51,862 nucleotides of DNA, from positions 1 through 51,862 of the forward strand of contig JAGPVP010000052.1 of NCBI GenBank assembly GCA_018066965.1. The letters are read 5' to 3'. The position numbers were made by a program, and so were the translations under genes. This DNA comes from Zhongshania sp. Its GTDB lineage: Bacteria; Pseudomonadota; Gammaproteobacteria; Pseudomonadales; Spongiibacteraceae. Below, piece after piece: positions 29,072-38,200 of this stretch (the stretch's first letter is position 1; every line of letters begins with the position of its first letter). Under the pieces are notes generated by a model. It was given only the letters and a program-made list of their open reading frames with translations. It made no database searches and had not been told where the DNA came from.

Positions 29072-30286
29072 ATGCCGCTAACCGACCTCGAAATCCGCAA
29101 TGCAGCTCCCCGTGAAAAACCTTACAAGCTTACCGATGGCGTGGGTTTGTATCTTCTTGTTCATCCTAATGGCTCCAAATATTGGCAGTTGCGTTACCGT
29201 ATCAACGGTAAGGGCAAAGAGCTCTCTCTAGGGGTGTATCCTCAAGTTAGAGGCCCCGATGCCCGAAGTCTGGCTCATGATGCCAAGGTCAAACTTAAAG
29301 CTGGCGTTGATCCAGTTCGCGAGCGAAAGCAGGCAAAGCGGCGAAAGGTGCTTGAGCAAGAGCGCTCGTTCAAGGCAGTGGCCGCAGCTTGGTTCGATAA
29401 TGTCGAAGGTAAGTGGTCGATACTCCACGCGAAACGGGTGTGGGATACGCTCGAGCGTCTTGTCTTTCCTCAAATTGGCGACTTGCCGATTTCAGATATT
29501 GAAACAGCAGACATACTAGCAGTAGTGAAAAGCATTGACGACGCGGGCTCTCGTGAGCAGGCCGGTCGCGTTTTGCAGCGGATCAAATCCATCTACCGCT
29601 ACGCTGTGCAGCTTAGTCTGTGCAAGTACGACAAGTCTGCCAGCATCGACCCAAGAGAATCTCTTTCGGCTCCCGTAGTACATCACCGCGCGTCAATTCC
29701 TCGAGAAGAGCTGCCCGAATTCTATCGCTACCTTAATGCCTATGATGGCGCTGCTGTCACGGTCTACGCCCTGCGCTTTTGTTTGCTTACTTTTGTCCGG
29801 CCGGGAGAGCTTCGCGGGGCGCGCTGGGATGAGTTCGACCTGGAAGACAAAATTTGGCGGATTCCTGCTGCGCGGATGAAGATGAAGACCACTCACGTTG
29901 TCCCATTAACTCGTCAAACTATTTCGCTGCTAGAGGAATTGCGCCCACTTACTGGTGGTAGGGAGCTGCTCTTTCCGGGTGAGCGTAAGCACTGGCAGCC
30001 GATTTCGGAAAACACTATGACTGGCGCGCTAAATCGCATGGGCTACAAGGGGCGCGCGACGGCACACGGCTTTCGTGCGACGGCTGCAAGCGCTTTGAAT
30101 GAGGCAGGGTTTAATCGTGATGCTATAGAGCGTCAGCTCGCTCATATCGAGCGTAATAAGGTTAGAGCAGCCTATACCCACCACGCTGAATATTTGGATG
30201 ACCGGCGCAAAATAATGCAGTGGTGGGCGGATTTTCTGGAGAAGCAGGAAAAGCAAAGTAATGTCATTCCTGTGAGGTTTGGTTGA
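29072..30286 (+). CDS. Tyrosine integrase, P4 type
   Basis: Site-specific recombinase expected to insert and excise the island at tRNA-Leu. The 404-residue protein has an N-terminal arm-binding domain (DUF4102-type: LTDLEIRNAAPREKPYKLTD, then GLYLLVHPNGSKYWQLRYR), a core-binding domain around 95-190, and a catalytic domain. Catalytic residues are R243 (FVRPGELRGARW), H332 and R335 (HGFRATAAS), H358 and nucleophile Y368 (AAYTHHAEYL), with a Lys in MKMKTTHVVPL. All are present, so the enzyme looks active. The frame opens upstream at 29030, inside the repeat cluster; the ATG at 29072 fits the family start. Confidence 0.95.
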   Translation: MPLTDLEIRNAAPREKPYKLTDGVGLYLLVHPNGSKYWQLRYRINGKGKELSLGVYPQVRGPDARSLAHDAKVKLKAGVDPVRERKQAKRRKVLEQERSFKAVAAAWFDNVEGKWSILHAKRVWDTLERLVFPQIGDLPISDIETADILAVVKSIDDAGSREQAGRVLQRIKSIYRYAVQLSLCKYDKSASIDPRESLSAPVVHHRASIPREELPEFYRYLNAYDGAAVTVYALRFCLLTFVRPGELRGARWDEFDLEDKIWRIPAARMKMKTTHVVPLTRQTISLLEELRPLTGGRELLFPGERKHWQPISENTMTGALNRMGYKGRATAHGFRATAASALNEAGFNRDAIERQLAHIERNKVRAAYTHHAEYLDDRRKIMQWWADFLEKQEKQSNVIPVRFG

Positions 30287-30310
30287 TAGATAAGGAGTTG
30301 GGATATAGCA

Positions 30311-31039
30311 ATGTACACTTTTCGTCATATTAATTTTGAAGGAGGGGTTATATCCCCACCTAGCGAAATCGAGGTGGATTTTAATGGTGCCATCTTTTCG
30401 TCTCCAGGCTCTATGCGTAGGTTGGTCATTCCGTTAATCCGTATAATTGAGGATGAACTCCCTGGAAAGCGTGGCGGTTATACGGGGTTAGAGTTGACGC
30501 AAGTTATCTCTGAATTTGTTAACTACATGCATTCTGAGATTATTGACGACGGTAGTGATCGGTGCTCGGCTATCGATAAAATCGACAATCTTTGTACATG
30601 TATCGATGGTTATGTCTATGAATTTGGTTCTATGGGGTTTAGCGTATTTGAAAAGCCAATAACCTCTCCAGGGCCTTTTCTTTCGGTGCTTGCGTTGGTG
30701 CAAATAGATAAATTGGTAGTAGCGTATTGCGAGCGGAACCTGCAGAAAATCTGGAATTTACATTCAGATATTTCGGACTTGTTAGGTCATCTTGATACAT
30801 CAAATGAGATTTACCATGCTCGAGACGCGACGTCGCGACAGGCTTCTAGAGCGAGTAGAGCGAGGCATTCGGAGAATTATTCCATGAGGGACGATGCGCT
30901 GAATTATTATCGGCTACACGCAAGCGAGTGGCGTTCAATAAATAAGGCTGCGGAGGCTATTGCGGGGAATATAGTTCCAGTAGCTTTTACAACTGTGCGG
31001 GACTGGATAAGAGCCGCTAAAAAATCCGGAGAAGTGTAA
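30311..31039 (+). CDS. Island protein of unknown function with C-terminal HTH-like segment
   Basis: I do not recognise this 242-residue protein. It is soluble with no signal peptide. Residues 170-195 are rich in Arg, Ser and Ala. The last 40 residues (SEWRSINKAAEAIAGNIVPV, then TVRDWIRAAKKSGE) look like a helix-turn-helix of the kind that lets island or phage proteins bind DNA. AAGGAG lies 13 nt upstream of the ATG, longer than usual. It is 24 bp after the integrase, suggesting a role with it, such as regulation or excision, but that is inference. Confidence 0.7.
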   Translation: MYTFRHINFEGGVISPPSEIEVDFNGAIFSSPGSMRRLVIPLIRIIEDELPGKRGGYTGLELTQVISEFVNYMHSEIIDDGSDRCSAIDKIDNLCTCIDGYVYEFGSMGFSVFEKPITSPGPFLSVLALVQIDKLVVAYCERNLQKIWNLHSDISDLLGHLDTSNEIYHARDATSRQASRASRARHSENYSMRDDALNYYRLHASEWRSINKAAEAIAGNIVPVAFTTVRDWIRAAKKSGEV

Positions 31040-31040
31040 G

Positions 31041-31054
31041 GTCTGCGCGCAGAC
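31041..31054. promoter_or_regulatory. Perfect 14-bp palindrome upstream of alpA
   Basis: GTCTGCGCGCAGAC is a perfect palindrome starting 1 bp after the stop of the preceding gene. TATAGC at 31061 could be a -10 box for alpA. No T-tract follows, so an operator is more likely than a terminator. Confidence 0.4.
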
Positions 31055-31101
31055 TGTACATATAGCGCGGTAAGGACATTTCGCGCACCTAGGGATTCCG
31101 A

Positions 31102-31155
31102 AATACTCCACTGAACGCCGAGCAAGTTAGCAGGCGCAATCTAGAATGGAGTATT
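31102..31155 (+). promoter_or_regulatory. Inverted repeat overlapping the alpA ribosome binding site
   Basis: AATACTCCA (31102-31110) and TGGAGTATT (31147-31155) are perfect 9-bp inverted repeats 36 bp apart. The second arm contains GGAG, the ribosome binding site 7 nt before the alpA ATG. As DNA it could be a paired operator. As RNA the stem would hide the ribosome binding site. Either would control alpA. Confidence 0.55.
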
Positions 31156-31158
31156 CCA

Positions 31159-31365
31159 ATGGCAGCTCAAATCCGAGAGGCGCTATTGCGCCGCAAGCAA
31201 GTAGAGGCCCGTACGGGGTTACCGCGTAGTTCACTTTATGCACTTATCAGCGCAAATAAATTTCCTAAACCGATAATTCTTTCGGGTAGAACAGTTGCGT
31301 GGGTTGAAAGCAGTGTTGATCAGTGGGTCGCTGAACGTATTGCAGCCAGCAAAGAGGTGGCGTAA
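31159..31365 (+). CDS. alpA: AlpA family DNA-binding regulator
   Basis: A 68-residue MerR-like winged-helix protein of the prophage CP4-57 AlpA type. It shows LLRRKQVEARTGLPRSSLYA, then the wing (NKFPKPIILSGRTVAWVESS) and the helix VDQWVAERIA. AlpA-type proteins activate excision genes of P4-like integrated elements, and in this setting it may control integrase or excision. GGAG lies 7 nt upstream of the ATG. The stop overlaps the next start (TAATG). Confidence 0.9.
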   Translation: MAAQIREALLRRKQVEARTGLPRSSLYALISANKFPKPIILSGRTVAWVESSVDQWVAERIAASKEVA

Positions 31366-31547
31366 TGAACACCTTTTTGGTCAAAGTGCAGCAGACATTT
31401 TCCAATCGCGTCGCAGTCGTTGCGGAAAGCCGGGCAGAAGCAGAGTTGCTTGTTGTTAGCGGTATTGGTGATTGGGCGACGCCGGTACCTAGCGAGCCTC
31501 GAATTGTATCCGTGCAAGTGTTAGAACCTTCAACGTCACTCGGTTGA
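31365..31547 (+). CDS. Small island protein of unknown function
   Basis: A 60-residue protein I do not recognise. Its start is coupled to alpA by TAATG, and AGAGGTGG lies 5 nt upstream, so translation is credible. The sequence (FLVKVQQTFSNRVAVVAESR, then EAELLVVSGIGDWATP) suggests a small alternating beta/alpha fold. There are no Cys residues and no membrane segment. Its fixed place between alpA and the next gene suggests shared regulation. Confidence 0.65.
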   Translation: MNTFLVKVQQTFSNRVAVVAESRAEAELLVVSGIGDWATPVPSEPRIVSVQVLEPSTSLG

Positions 31548-31548
31548 T

Positions 31549-32352
31549 ATGAGCCTGTTACAAAGTTTATTGTCGCGGGGAGATTGGGTCGCCGTTGAGG
31601 GTGGTCGCTTGTTGGTTGAGGCGGCGAGCCGCATTGAGGTTCCTGATGAGTGGCTGCAAGCTAAGTCCGATCAATTGCTGCGTGATATTGCGGCTGAATC
31701 CGGCCAAACCCTGTTTGCGTATTGTGGGTACACCACCGGTATATACAGAGCTAATCAGTCGCCTGGTGTCACTCTGCGTTACAGCAATATGCTCACCGGA
31801 GAGCATGCTCATGTTATTTTCAATGCTGAGCTACATCGCGGCCGGAATACTGCTCATGGTAAGAAGGGCTCGCCATTGCCGAAGGGGCGTTTTCGTGTCA
31901 ATCGCGGATATTCCTTTGTCCGTTTGTGGCAACGTCTAGGTCTTGATCTGCCACGTCGTTTATCCGATTTCCACGACCGTATGGGTAAGCTGAAGGGCGT
32001 CGTCATAACGGCGAAACAGGTCGACGGAAATAGACTAGATAAGCAATCTATTCGCGCCTTCGATTGGGCTCCAAAAACCGAGGCCGTTGTGGGCGTCTCT
32101 GCTGCTATATCAGACAAGTCCCCGACAAACGTCAGACAACTACCCGACAATGCCCCGACAATATTACCCGACAAGGAAATTGTCCAAGCGCAGGTCATGC
32201 GTGCATTTCAAGCTGATTCTAGTGCGTGTGAAAAACCGTGCGTATTAAGTAATCAAGCAAGAGCGTATCAAGCCCCTACTTATCCTGTACCTAAGGATGT
32301 AAAAGAGCAGAGTAATGAAGAGTGGATGCAGGACTATTTTGGCGTCGATTGA
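31549..32352 (+). CDS. Island protein of unknown function carrying phased DNA repeats
   Basis: A 267-residue soluble protein, not recognised. Residues 95-155 are basic with LPKGRFRVNRGYSFVRLWQR, suggesting nucleic-acid binding. The C-terminal third is Pro/Asp/Asn-rich and low in structure. The DNA for residues 188-209 contains six GACAA motifs mostly 11 bp apart, a spacing that runs through all three codon phases, so the repetition is in the DNA rather than the protein. Replication-initiator genes often carry their own iterons; no Rep motif is visible, so this is only a possibility. Confidence 0.65.
   Translation: MSLLQSLLSRGDWVAVEGGRLLVEAASRIEVPDEWLQAKSDQLLRDIAAESGQTLFAYCGYTTGIYRANQSPGVTLRYSNMLTGEHAHVIFNAELHRGRNTAHGKKGSPLPKGRFRVNRGYSFVRLWQRLGLDLPRRLSDFHDRMGKLKGVVITAKQVDGNRLDKQSIRAFDWAPKTEAVVGVSAAISDKSPTNVRQLPDNAPTILPDKEIVQAQVMRAFQADSSACEKPCVLSNQARAYQAPTYPVPKDVKEQSNEEWMQDYFGVD
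32111..32174 (+). repeat. Iteron-like tandem repeats with 11-bp period
   Basis: Six copies of C(A/C)GACAA start at 32111, 32122, 32133, 32144, 32155 and 32168. The first five are exactly 11 bp apart and the last is 13. One helical turn is about 10.5 bp, so bound proteins would line up on one DNA face. The site lies inside a coding frame although 11 is not a multiple of three. Confidence 0.75.
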
Positions 32353-32405
32353 TTAACGTAGGAAGGCTATTGCTGTTGGCGTTTGTTCTTAAGGTTGGTG
32401 AGCAT

Positions 32406-32520
32406 TACTAGGTAAATACTAGGGGCCTCAATGTTCGTTGGTTTCTGGTAAGAGTCGATTACCATTGCTGCCGATACTGCTGAGGGCTTTAATCGTAAGG
32501 GCTACTCCCAGTAATCGTAA
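32406..32520 (+). promoter_or_regulatory. Short direct repeats upstream of hsdM (possible operators)
   Basis: TACTAGG at 32406-32412 and 32417-32423 is 11 bp apart. TAATCGTAA at 32490-32498 and 32512-32520 is 22 bp apart. An inverted half (CGATTAC) lies at 32456-32462. The repeats fall at whole helical turns within the 256-bp gap before hsdM, where a promoter must lie. No convincing -35/-10 pair could be fixed. Control of restriction-modification expression is a plausible use. Confidence 0.4.
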
Positions 32521-32608
32521 TTGTGGTAACGTCTTGTTTTAACGCCTCTTCTCAGAACAACAAAGACTGCCTCGGACTATTCCAGTGCAGGACAAGGAAA
32601 CGCTGTAC

Positions 32609-34099
32609 ATGATCACCGGAGAGATCAAATCTCAAGTTGACCAAATTTGGAATGCCTTCTGGTCTGGCGGCATCGCCAACCCCATGGAAGTCATTGAGCA
32701 GATGACCTATCTGCTGTTTATCAAGCGTTTGGACGAGCTGCACACCGTGCGCGAGAAAAAAGCCAATCGCCTGAAAAAGCCTATCGAAAACCCAATTTTT
32801 ACTGAGCAGCAGCAACACCTGCGCTGGACAGTGTTCAAACAGCTGGGCGATCCGCAAACCCTGTTCAGCACCGTTGCAGACCAAGTCTTCCCCTTTATGA
32901 AGTCGCTGGGCGCCGGCAATGGTGCCGAGGGTTCCACCTACGCTCACCACATGAAAGATGCACGTTTCACCATCCCCAATGCGGCCTTGCTCGCTAAGGT
33001 GGTGGATATGCTGGATCAAATCCAGATGGAAGATCGCGACACCAAAGGCGACCTCTACGAATACATGCTGGGCAAAATCGCCAGCGCAGGCCAAAACGGT
33101 CAGTTCCGTACTCCGCGCCATATTATCAAGCTGATGGTGGAGTTGATGGCGCCGCGGCCCGACGACACTATCTGTGATCCGGCCTGTGGCACGGCGGGCT
33201 TTTTGGTGGCAGCGAGCGAATACCTTTACGATAACTACCAGAACGAAATCTACGCCAGCGCGGATTCAGCGCAACGCTTTAATCACGAGACCTTTCACGG
33301 CTTTGACTTCGACAGCACCATGCTGCGGGTCGGCAGTATGAATATGCTACTTCACGGCGTGGAAAACCCCGCGATTGAAAACCGTGACTCCCTAAGTGAG
33401 GGCCATGCCGGTGTGGCGGAGCAGTTCAGCCTGATTCTGGCCAACCCGCCCTTCGCAGGTAGTCTGGATTACGAGGCCTGCGCCAAAGATCTGCAGGCCA
33501 TTATCAAAACTAAAAAAACCGAGCTGCTGTTCATTGCCCTGTTTCTGCGGTTACTGAAAACCGGTGGCCGGGCCGCGGTGATTGTGCCTGACGGCGTTTT
33601 GTTCGGTTCCAGCAATGCCCATAAAGCCTTGCGCCAAACCTTGGTAGAAGATCAAAAGCTGGACGCCATCATCTCCATGCCTTCCGGTGTGTTTAAGCCC
33701 TACGCCGGGGTGAGCACCGCGATTATGATTTTCACCAAAACCAATAGTGGCGGCACCGACAATGTATGGTTCTACGACATGCAAGCCGATGGCTACTCGC
33801 TGGATGACAAGCGTAATCAGTTGGATGTCGGCAAACACGAGGCAAACAATCTGCCGGATATTCTCGCGCGTTGGGCCTCACTGAAGAAAGAAGGAAAGCG
33901 CGCCCGCACCGATCAGAGCTTTATGGTGCCCAAGGCCGAGATTGCCGAGAACGGCTACGATCTGTCTATCAACCGCTACAAGGAAGTGGTGTATGAGGAA
34001 GTTGAGTACGATCCGCCGTTGAAGATTTTGGCGGAGTTGCGGGAGTTGGAGAGCGAGATTGTTGCCGGGATGGATGAGCTTGAGAGGTTGCTTCAATGA
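32609..34099 (+). CDS. hsdM: Type I restriction-modification DNA methyltransferase subunit
   Basis: N6-adenine methyltransferase subunit; two HsdM and one HsdS form the modification enzyme. The 496-residue protein begins ITGEIKSQVDQIWNAFWSGG, followed by an N-terminal helical domain. It has GQFRTPRHIIKLMVELMAP, the SAM loop DPACGTAGF (190-198) and catalytic NPPF (279-282). The frame is open to a GTG at 32585. The ATG at 32609, with AAGGAAA 9 nt upstream, fits the family start. It overlaps hsdS by 4 bp (ATGA). GC content is higher than in the flanking island genes, suggesting the module was acquired separately. Confidence 0.97.
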   Translation: MITGEIKSQVDQIWNAFWSGGIANPMEVIEQMTYLLFIKRLDELHTVREKKANRLKKPIENPIFTEQQQHLRWTVFKQLGDPQTLFSTVADQVFPFMKSLGAGNGAEGSTYAHHMKDARFTIPNAALLAKVVDMLDQIQMEDRDTKGDLYEYMLGKIASAGQNGQFRTPRHIIKLMVELMAPRPDDTICDPACGTAGFLVAASEYLYDNYQNEIYASADSAQRFNHETFHGFDFDSTMLRVGSMNMLLHGVENPAIENRDSLSEGHAGVAEQFSLILANPPFAGSLDYEACAKDLQAIIKTKKTELLFIALFLRLLKTGGRAAVIVPDGVLFGSSNAHKALRQTLVEDQKLDAIISMPSGVFKPYAGVSTAIMIFTKTNSGGTDNVWFYDMQADGYSLDDKRNQLDVGKHEANNLPDILARWASLKKEGKRARTDQSFMVPKAEIAENGYDLSINRYKEVVYEEVEYDPPLKILAELRELESEIVAGMDELERLLQ

Positions 34100-35277
34100 C
34101 AACCTTTTGGCCAGAACGGACTTTTGGTGAAATATTTGAAATCACTTCAAGTAAGCGCGTCCTCCAGAAGGAGTGGAAAAAATCGGGCATACCTTTTTAT
34201 AGGGCTCGAGAAATAGTGCGATTGGCCAGATCGGGGCATGTTGAAAACGATCTTTTCATATCTGAGGCGCATTACGAAAAATTAAAGCGCGACCATGGCG
34301 CACCGCGACCTGGCGACCTCATGGTTTCCGCAGTGGGCACATTGGGAGCATGCTATGAGGTATGCCAAGACGATCAGTTTTATTTTAAAGACGCGAGTGT
34401 TTTACAGTTTCGACCGAATGAAGATGTAGATATGGGCTATATCAAACATGCTTTTCGGACGAATGCTATTCAAAGTCAGATTCATTCTGGTTCTGGCTCC
34501 ACTGTAGGCACATATACAATATCCAGAGCCAAAGAGACAAAAATCCCACTCCCCCCACTCCCCGAACAACGCCGCATCGCCGCCATCCTCGACAAAGCCG
34601 ACGAGCTTCGCCAAAAGCGCCGCCAGGCCATCGAAAAGCTCGATGAGCTTTTGCAAAGTGTGTTTCTAGAAATGTTTGGTGATCCGGTGACGAATCCGAA
34701 GGGGCGAGTAGCCAAGTTGAGTGAGGTCTGTGAAAAGATCACTGACGGAACGCACCAGAGTCCTAAGTGGTCTACTTCAGGTGTACCGTTCCTGTTTCAA
34801 AGTAACGTGCAGCCACGAATAATTAGCTTTGAGACAAAAAAATTTATTTCAAATGAAACATTCGTAGAATTAACAAAGCGGACTCCTATCGAAGTCGGTG
34901 ATGTGCTTTACACAATAGTGGGTAGTTACGGGAATGCCGCTATGGTGCGTGAAAGCAGAGACTTTTGTTTTCAACGCCACATAGCGCAGTTGAAACCCAG
35001 CTTAGAGGTTCTTCCAGAGTATCTGGAGGCGGCTATGAACTCGCGCGCTACGAAATTTCAGGCTGATAATCGAGTCACGGGTATAGCCCAAAAGACCTTG
35101 ATTTTAAGAGAGCTTCGGAATATCGAGATTGTTGTTCCGAGCCTTCAGGAACAATCAAAATTTAAGATTATTCTGAAGCAGATAGAGGGTCAAATTGCTG
35201 CTGCAAAGGTGGCAATGTTGAATTCAGAGTATTTATTTTCATCCCTTCAACAACGAGCCTTCAACGGCACACTCTAG
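34096..35277 (+). CDS. hsdS: Type I restriction-modification specificity subunit
   Basis: Sets the DNA target of the enzyme. The 393-residue protein has two target recognition domains (about 1-145 and 200-350), each followed by a conserved helical spacer. The first spacer follows TKIPLPPLPEQRRIAAIL and contains DELRQKRRQAIEKLDELL. The second contains VPSLQEQSKFKIILKQIEGQ. The target-recognition regions are more AT-rich than the spacer, as is common where they are exchanged between strains. No second hsdS or inverted repeats for shuffling are seen. The recognition sequence cannot be predicted by eye. Confidence 0.95.
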   Translation: MTTFWPERTFGEIFEITSSKRVLQKEWKKSGIPFYRAREIVRLARSGHVENDLFISEAHYEKLKRDHGAPRPGDLMVSAVGTLGACYEVCQDDQFYFKDASVLQFRPNEDVDMGYIKHAFRTNAIQSQIHSGSGSTVGTYTISRAKETKIPLPPLPEQRRIAAILDKADELRQKRRQAIEKLDELLQSVFLEMFGDPVTNPKGRVAKLSEVCEKITDGTHQSPKWSTSGVPFLFQSNVQPRIISFETKKFISNETFVELTKRTPIEVGDVLYTIVGSYGNAAMVRESRDFCFQRHIAQLKPSLEVLPEYLEAAMNSRATKFQADNRVTGIAQKTLILRELRNIEIVVPSLQEQSKFKIILKQIEGQIAAAKVAMLNSEYLFSSLQQRAFNGTL

Positions 35278-35291
35278 GCAAGGACTAGCCC

Positions 35292-38200
35292 ATGAGCAAC
35301 TTCCAGTTCCTACAAGCCGAATTCAAAAGCCTTTTTGAGCACGCTCAGGCGGTGGAGCCGTTGGTGAATACCGATGCCCGTGCTGCTTGTGCGCGAGCGC
35401 GGCATGCCTTGGAAGTGACGGTTAACTGGCTTTATGAATACGATCGCAGTCTGCATCGTCCGTATGACCGTAATCTGAATGCCTTGCTTACTCAGCCAGA
35501 CTTTAAAGACCTGCTTGGTGAAGCTATTTGGGAAAAGACCCGCGTGATTCAGCGCGATGGTAATTTTGCAGTACATGGTAGTCGGCCTATTAAAACCTAC
35601 CAAGCCCAACAGCTTTGCAAGGAGCTGTTCCACATTCTGTATTGGGTGGCTCGCAACTATTCCCAGAACAACAGCCGGGGCGAACAACTCCAAGACCTGC
35701 AGTTTGATCCCAAGAAGCTACCGCTACTGGTCAGTGTTAAAGACGCCGCCAATTTCACTAAGCAACAATTGGCTGAGCAGGAAGATAAATTTCAGCAGGA
35801 AATGGCGCGGCTCAAAGCTGAGCAGGAGAAACGTGACGAGAAGATAGAAGCTGAGCTGGCGTCACGGCTAGATGCCGCCACCGATCAGCAGCGTAACCTG
35901 TTGGATGAGCGCGAGAAGGCGCTGGAAGCCGTCAATGCCGAGCTGGCGGCAGTGCGGGCTAAGCTGGCCAATGCCAAAGCCGTTAATCAGGCTGAGCCGG
36001 ATACCCACGATTACAACGAGTTTGATACCCGCAAATACTTGATTGACGTGCAGCTCCGCGAGGCGGGCTGGACGATTGGTGAGGATGCTGGCGAAGAAGT
36101 GGAAGTTGCCGGTATGCCCAATGAAAAAGGCGTGGGCTTTGTCGATTATGTGCTGTGGGGCAAAGATGGCAAACCGCTGGCGGTGGTGGAAGCCAAGCGT
36201 ACCTTAAAGGATCCCGGTGTTGGCCAACAGCAAGCCAAGCTCTATGCTGATTGCCTAGAAAACATGAAAGGCCAGCGGCCACTGATTTTCTACACCAACG
36301 GTTATAGCACTTGGCTGTGGGATGATCGCCGCGCACCGCCGCGCAAGGTGCAGGGCTTTTACACCCTCGATGAATTAGAGCTGGCAATTCAGCGACGAAA
36401 CATGACCATTGACCCCGCTACCCTGAGCCTGAACAAAGACATTGCCGGTCGCTACTATCAGCACCGCGCAATTCAATCGATCTGCGAAACCTTTAGTCGC
36501 GGGCAGCGGGCGGCTTTGCTTACCATGGCCACCGGCACCGGCAAAACCCGCACGGCGGTGGCGCTGGTTGAGATATTGCAGCGCGCTAATCTGGTTAAGC
36601 GGGTGCTGTTTCTTGCAGACCGTAAGGCGCTGGTCAAGCAGGCGGCCAATGCCTTTAAAGCCCACCTGCCGGATTCTAGCCCAGTTAACTTGGTGACGGA
36701 TAAGAACACCCAGGGTCGAGTGTATGTGAGTACCTATCCCACCATGATGGGCTTGATCGATAAAAAGCAGGACGGTCAAAGCCGCTTTGGTATCGGGCAT
36801 TTTGATTTAGTCATTGTCGACGAAGCTCACCGCAGCGTGTACCAAAAGTACAAGGCCATCTTTGAGTATTTCGACAGTTATCTTGTCGGTCTGACCGCCA
36901 CGCCCCGCGATGAAGTTCACCGCGACACCTATGCCTTGTTTGGCCTTGAGCGCGGCGTGCCCACCGATGCTTACTCGCTTGATCAGGCCATCAAAGACGG
37001 CTTTCTAGTGCCGCCTAAGGCGATGGACGTGCCACTGAAGTTTATTCGTCAGGGTATTAAATACGACGAGCTTAGCGACGAAGAGAAAGAGCATTGGGAT
37101 TCAATCGACTGGGGAGAAGACCACGAAGGGCATGCGCCGGATGAGGTGCACGCTTCGCAGATTAATAAGCAGCTGTTCAATCAAGACACTGTGGACAAGA
37201 TGCTGGCCCATCTGATGGAAAACGGTATTAAGGTACAGGCAGGTGAGCGTCTAGGTAAGACCATCATTTTTGCGGTTAACCAGCGGCATGCCACGTTTAT
37301 TGCCGAGCGTTTCGACGTGAACTATCCCCATCTCAAGGGTCTGTTCGCTCGCATCATTACTCATTCGGTCAATTACGCGCAAAGCTTGATAGATGATTTT
37401 TCCATTAGCGCGAAAGACCCTGTTATCGCCGTCTCGGTAGATATGCTGGATACCGGTATTGATGTTCCAGAAGTGCTGAATTTGGTGTTTTTCAAAGCTG
37501 TGCGATCCAAGGTTAAGTTCCTGCAGATGATTGGCCGGGGCACTCGCTTGTGCGAAGACTTGTTCGGGCCGGGGCGAGATAAGGGCGAGTTTTTGATCTT
37601 CGATTACTGCGGGAATTTTGAGTTTTTCAACGAAAATCCCGAGGGTCGAGACGCCGCAGCGCCTGAGCCGCTTGGCAAGCGTTTGTTTAAAACCCGCGCT
37701 GAATTGTTGGCGAGATTGCAGGGCGATGAAGAGGTGCGTTATGTGCCTCCTCGCTATGAAACAAGCGATGAGCTTACTGGCACGCTGGCAAATATACTTC
37801 GCACTGAAGTAGCCGGTATGAACCTAGATAATTTTCTCGTCCGGCCCCACGGCGAGCATGTGGAGCACTACACCAAGCCGGAAAGCTGGCACCGCATCGA
37901 TGAAGAAGATCTAGGTCGGCTGGCCAATCATGTGGCGGGCCTGCCCAGCGAACTGCCTGAAGACCATATCACCGCCAAGCTGTTTGATCTGACCTGCTTG
38001 CATCTTCAGGTGGCCTTACTCGACAAATCCACTCAGTTCGCCCGCTTACAGCAGCGCATTCAGGAGATTGCGTCCAAGCTGGAGCAGAAGGTGAATGTCC
38101 CGGTGGTGAAGGCACAGCTTGCGCTGATTATGGCGGTGCAGGGTGAGGAATACTGGGAGGGCATTACCCTAGGGATTATCGAACAGCTGCGCCTTAAGCT

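Noticed and set aside
32111..32174. CRISPR array at the GACAA repeats
   Set aside because: Repeat units are only about 7 bp with 4-bp gaps, no spacers of 30 bp exist and no cas genes are near. No CRISPR array was seen anywhere in the window.
34096..35277. Phase-variable or invertible hsdS
   Set aside because: There are no homopolymer or short tandem repeat tracts, no inverted repeats around the recognition domains, and no second hsdS or invertase nearby.
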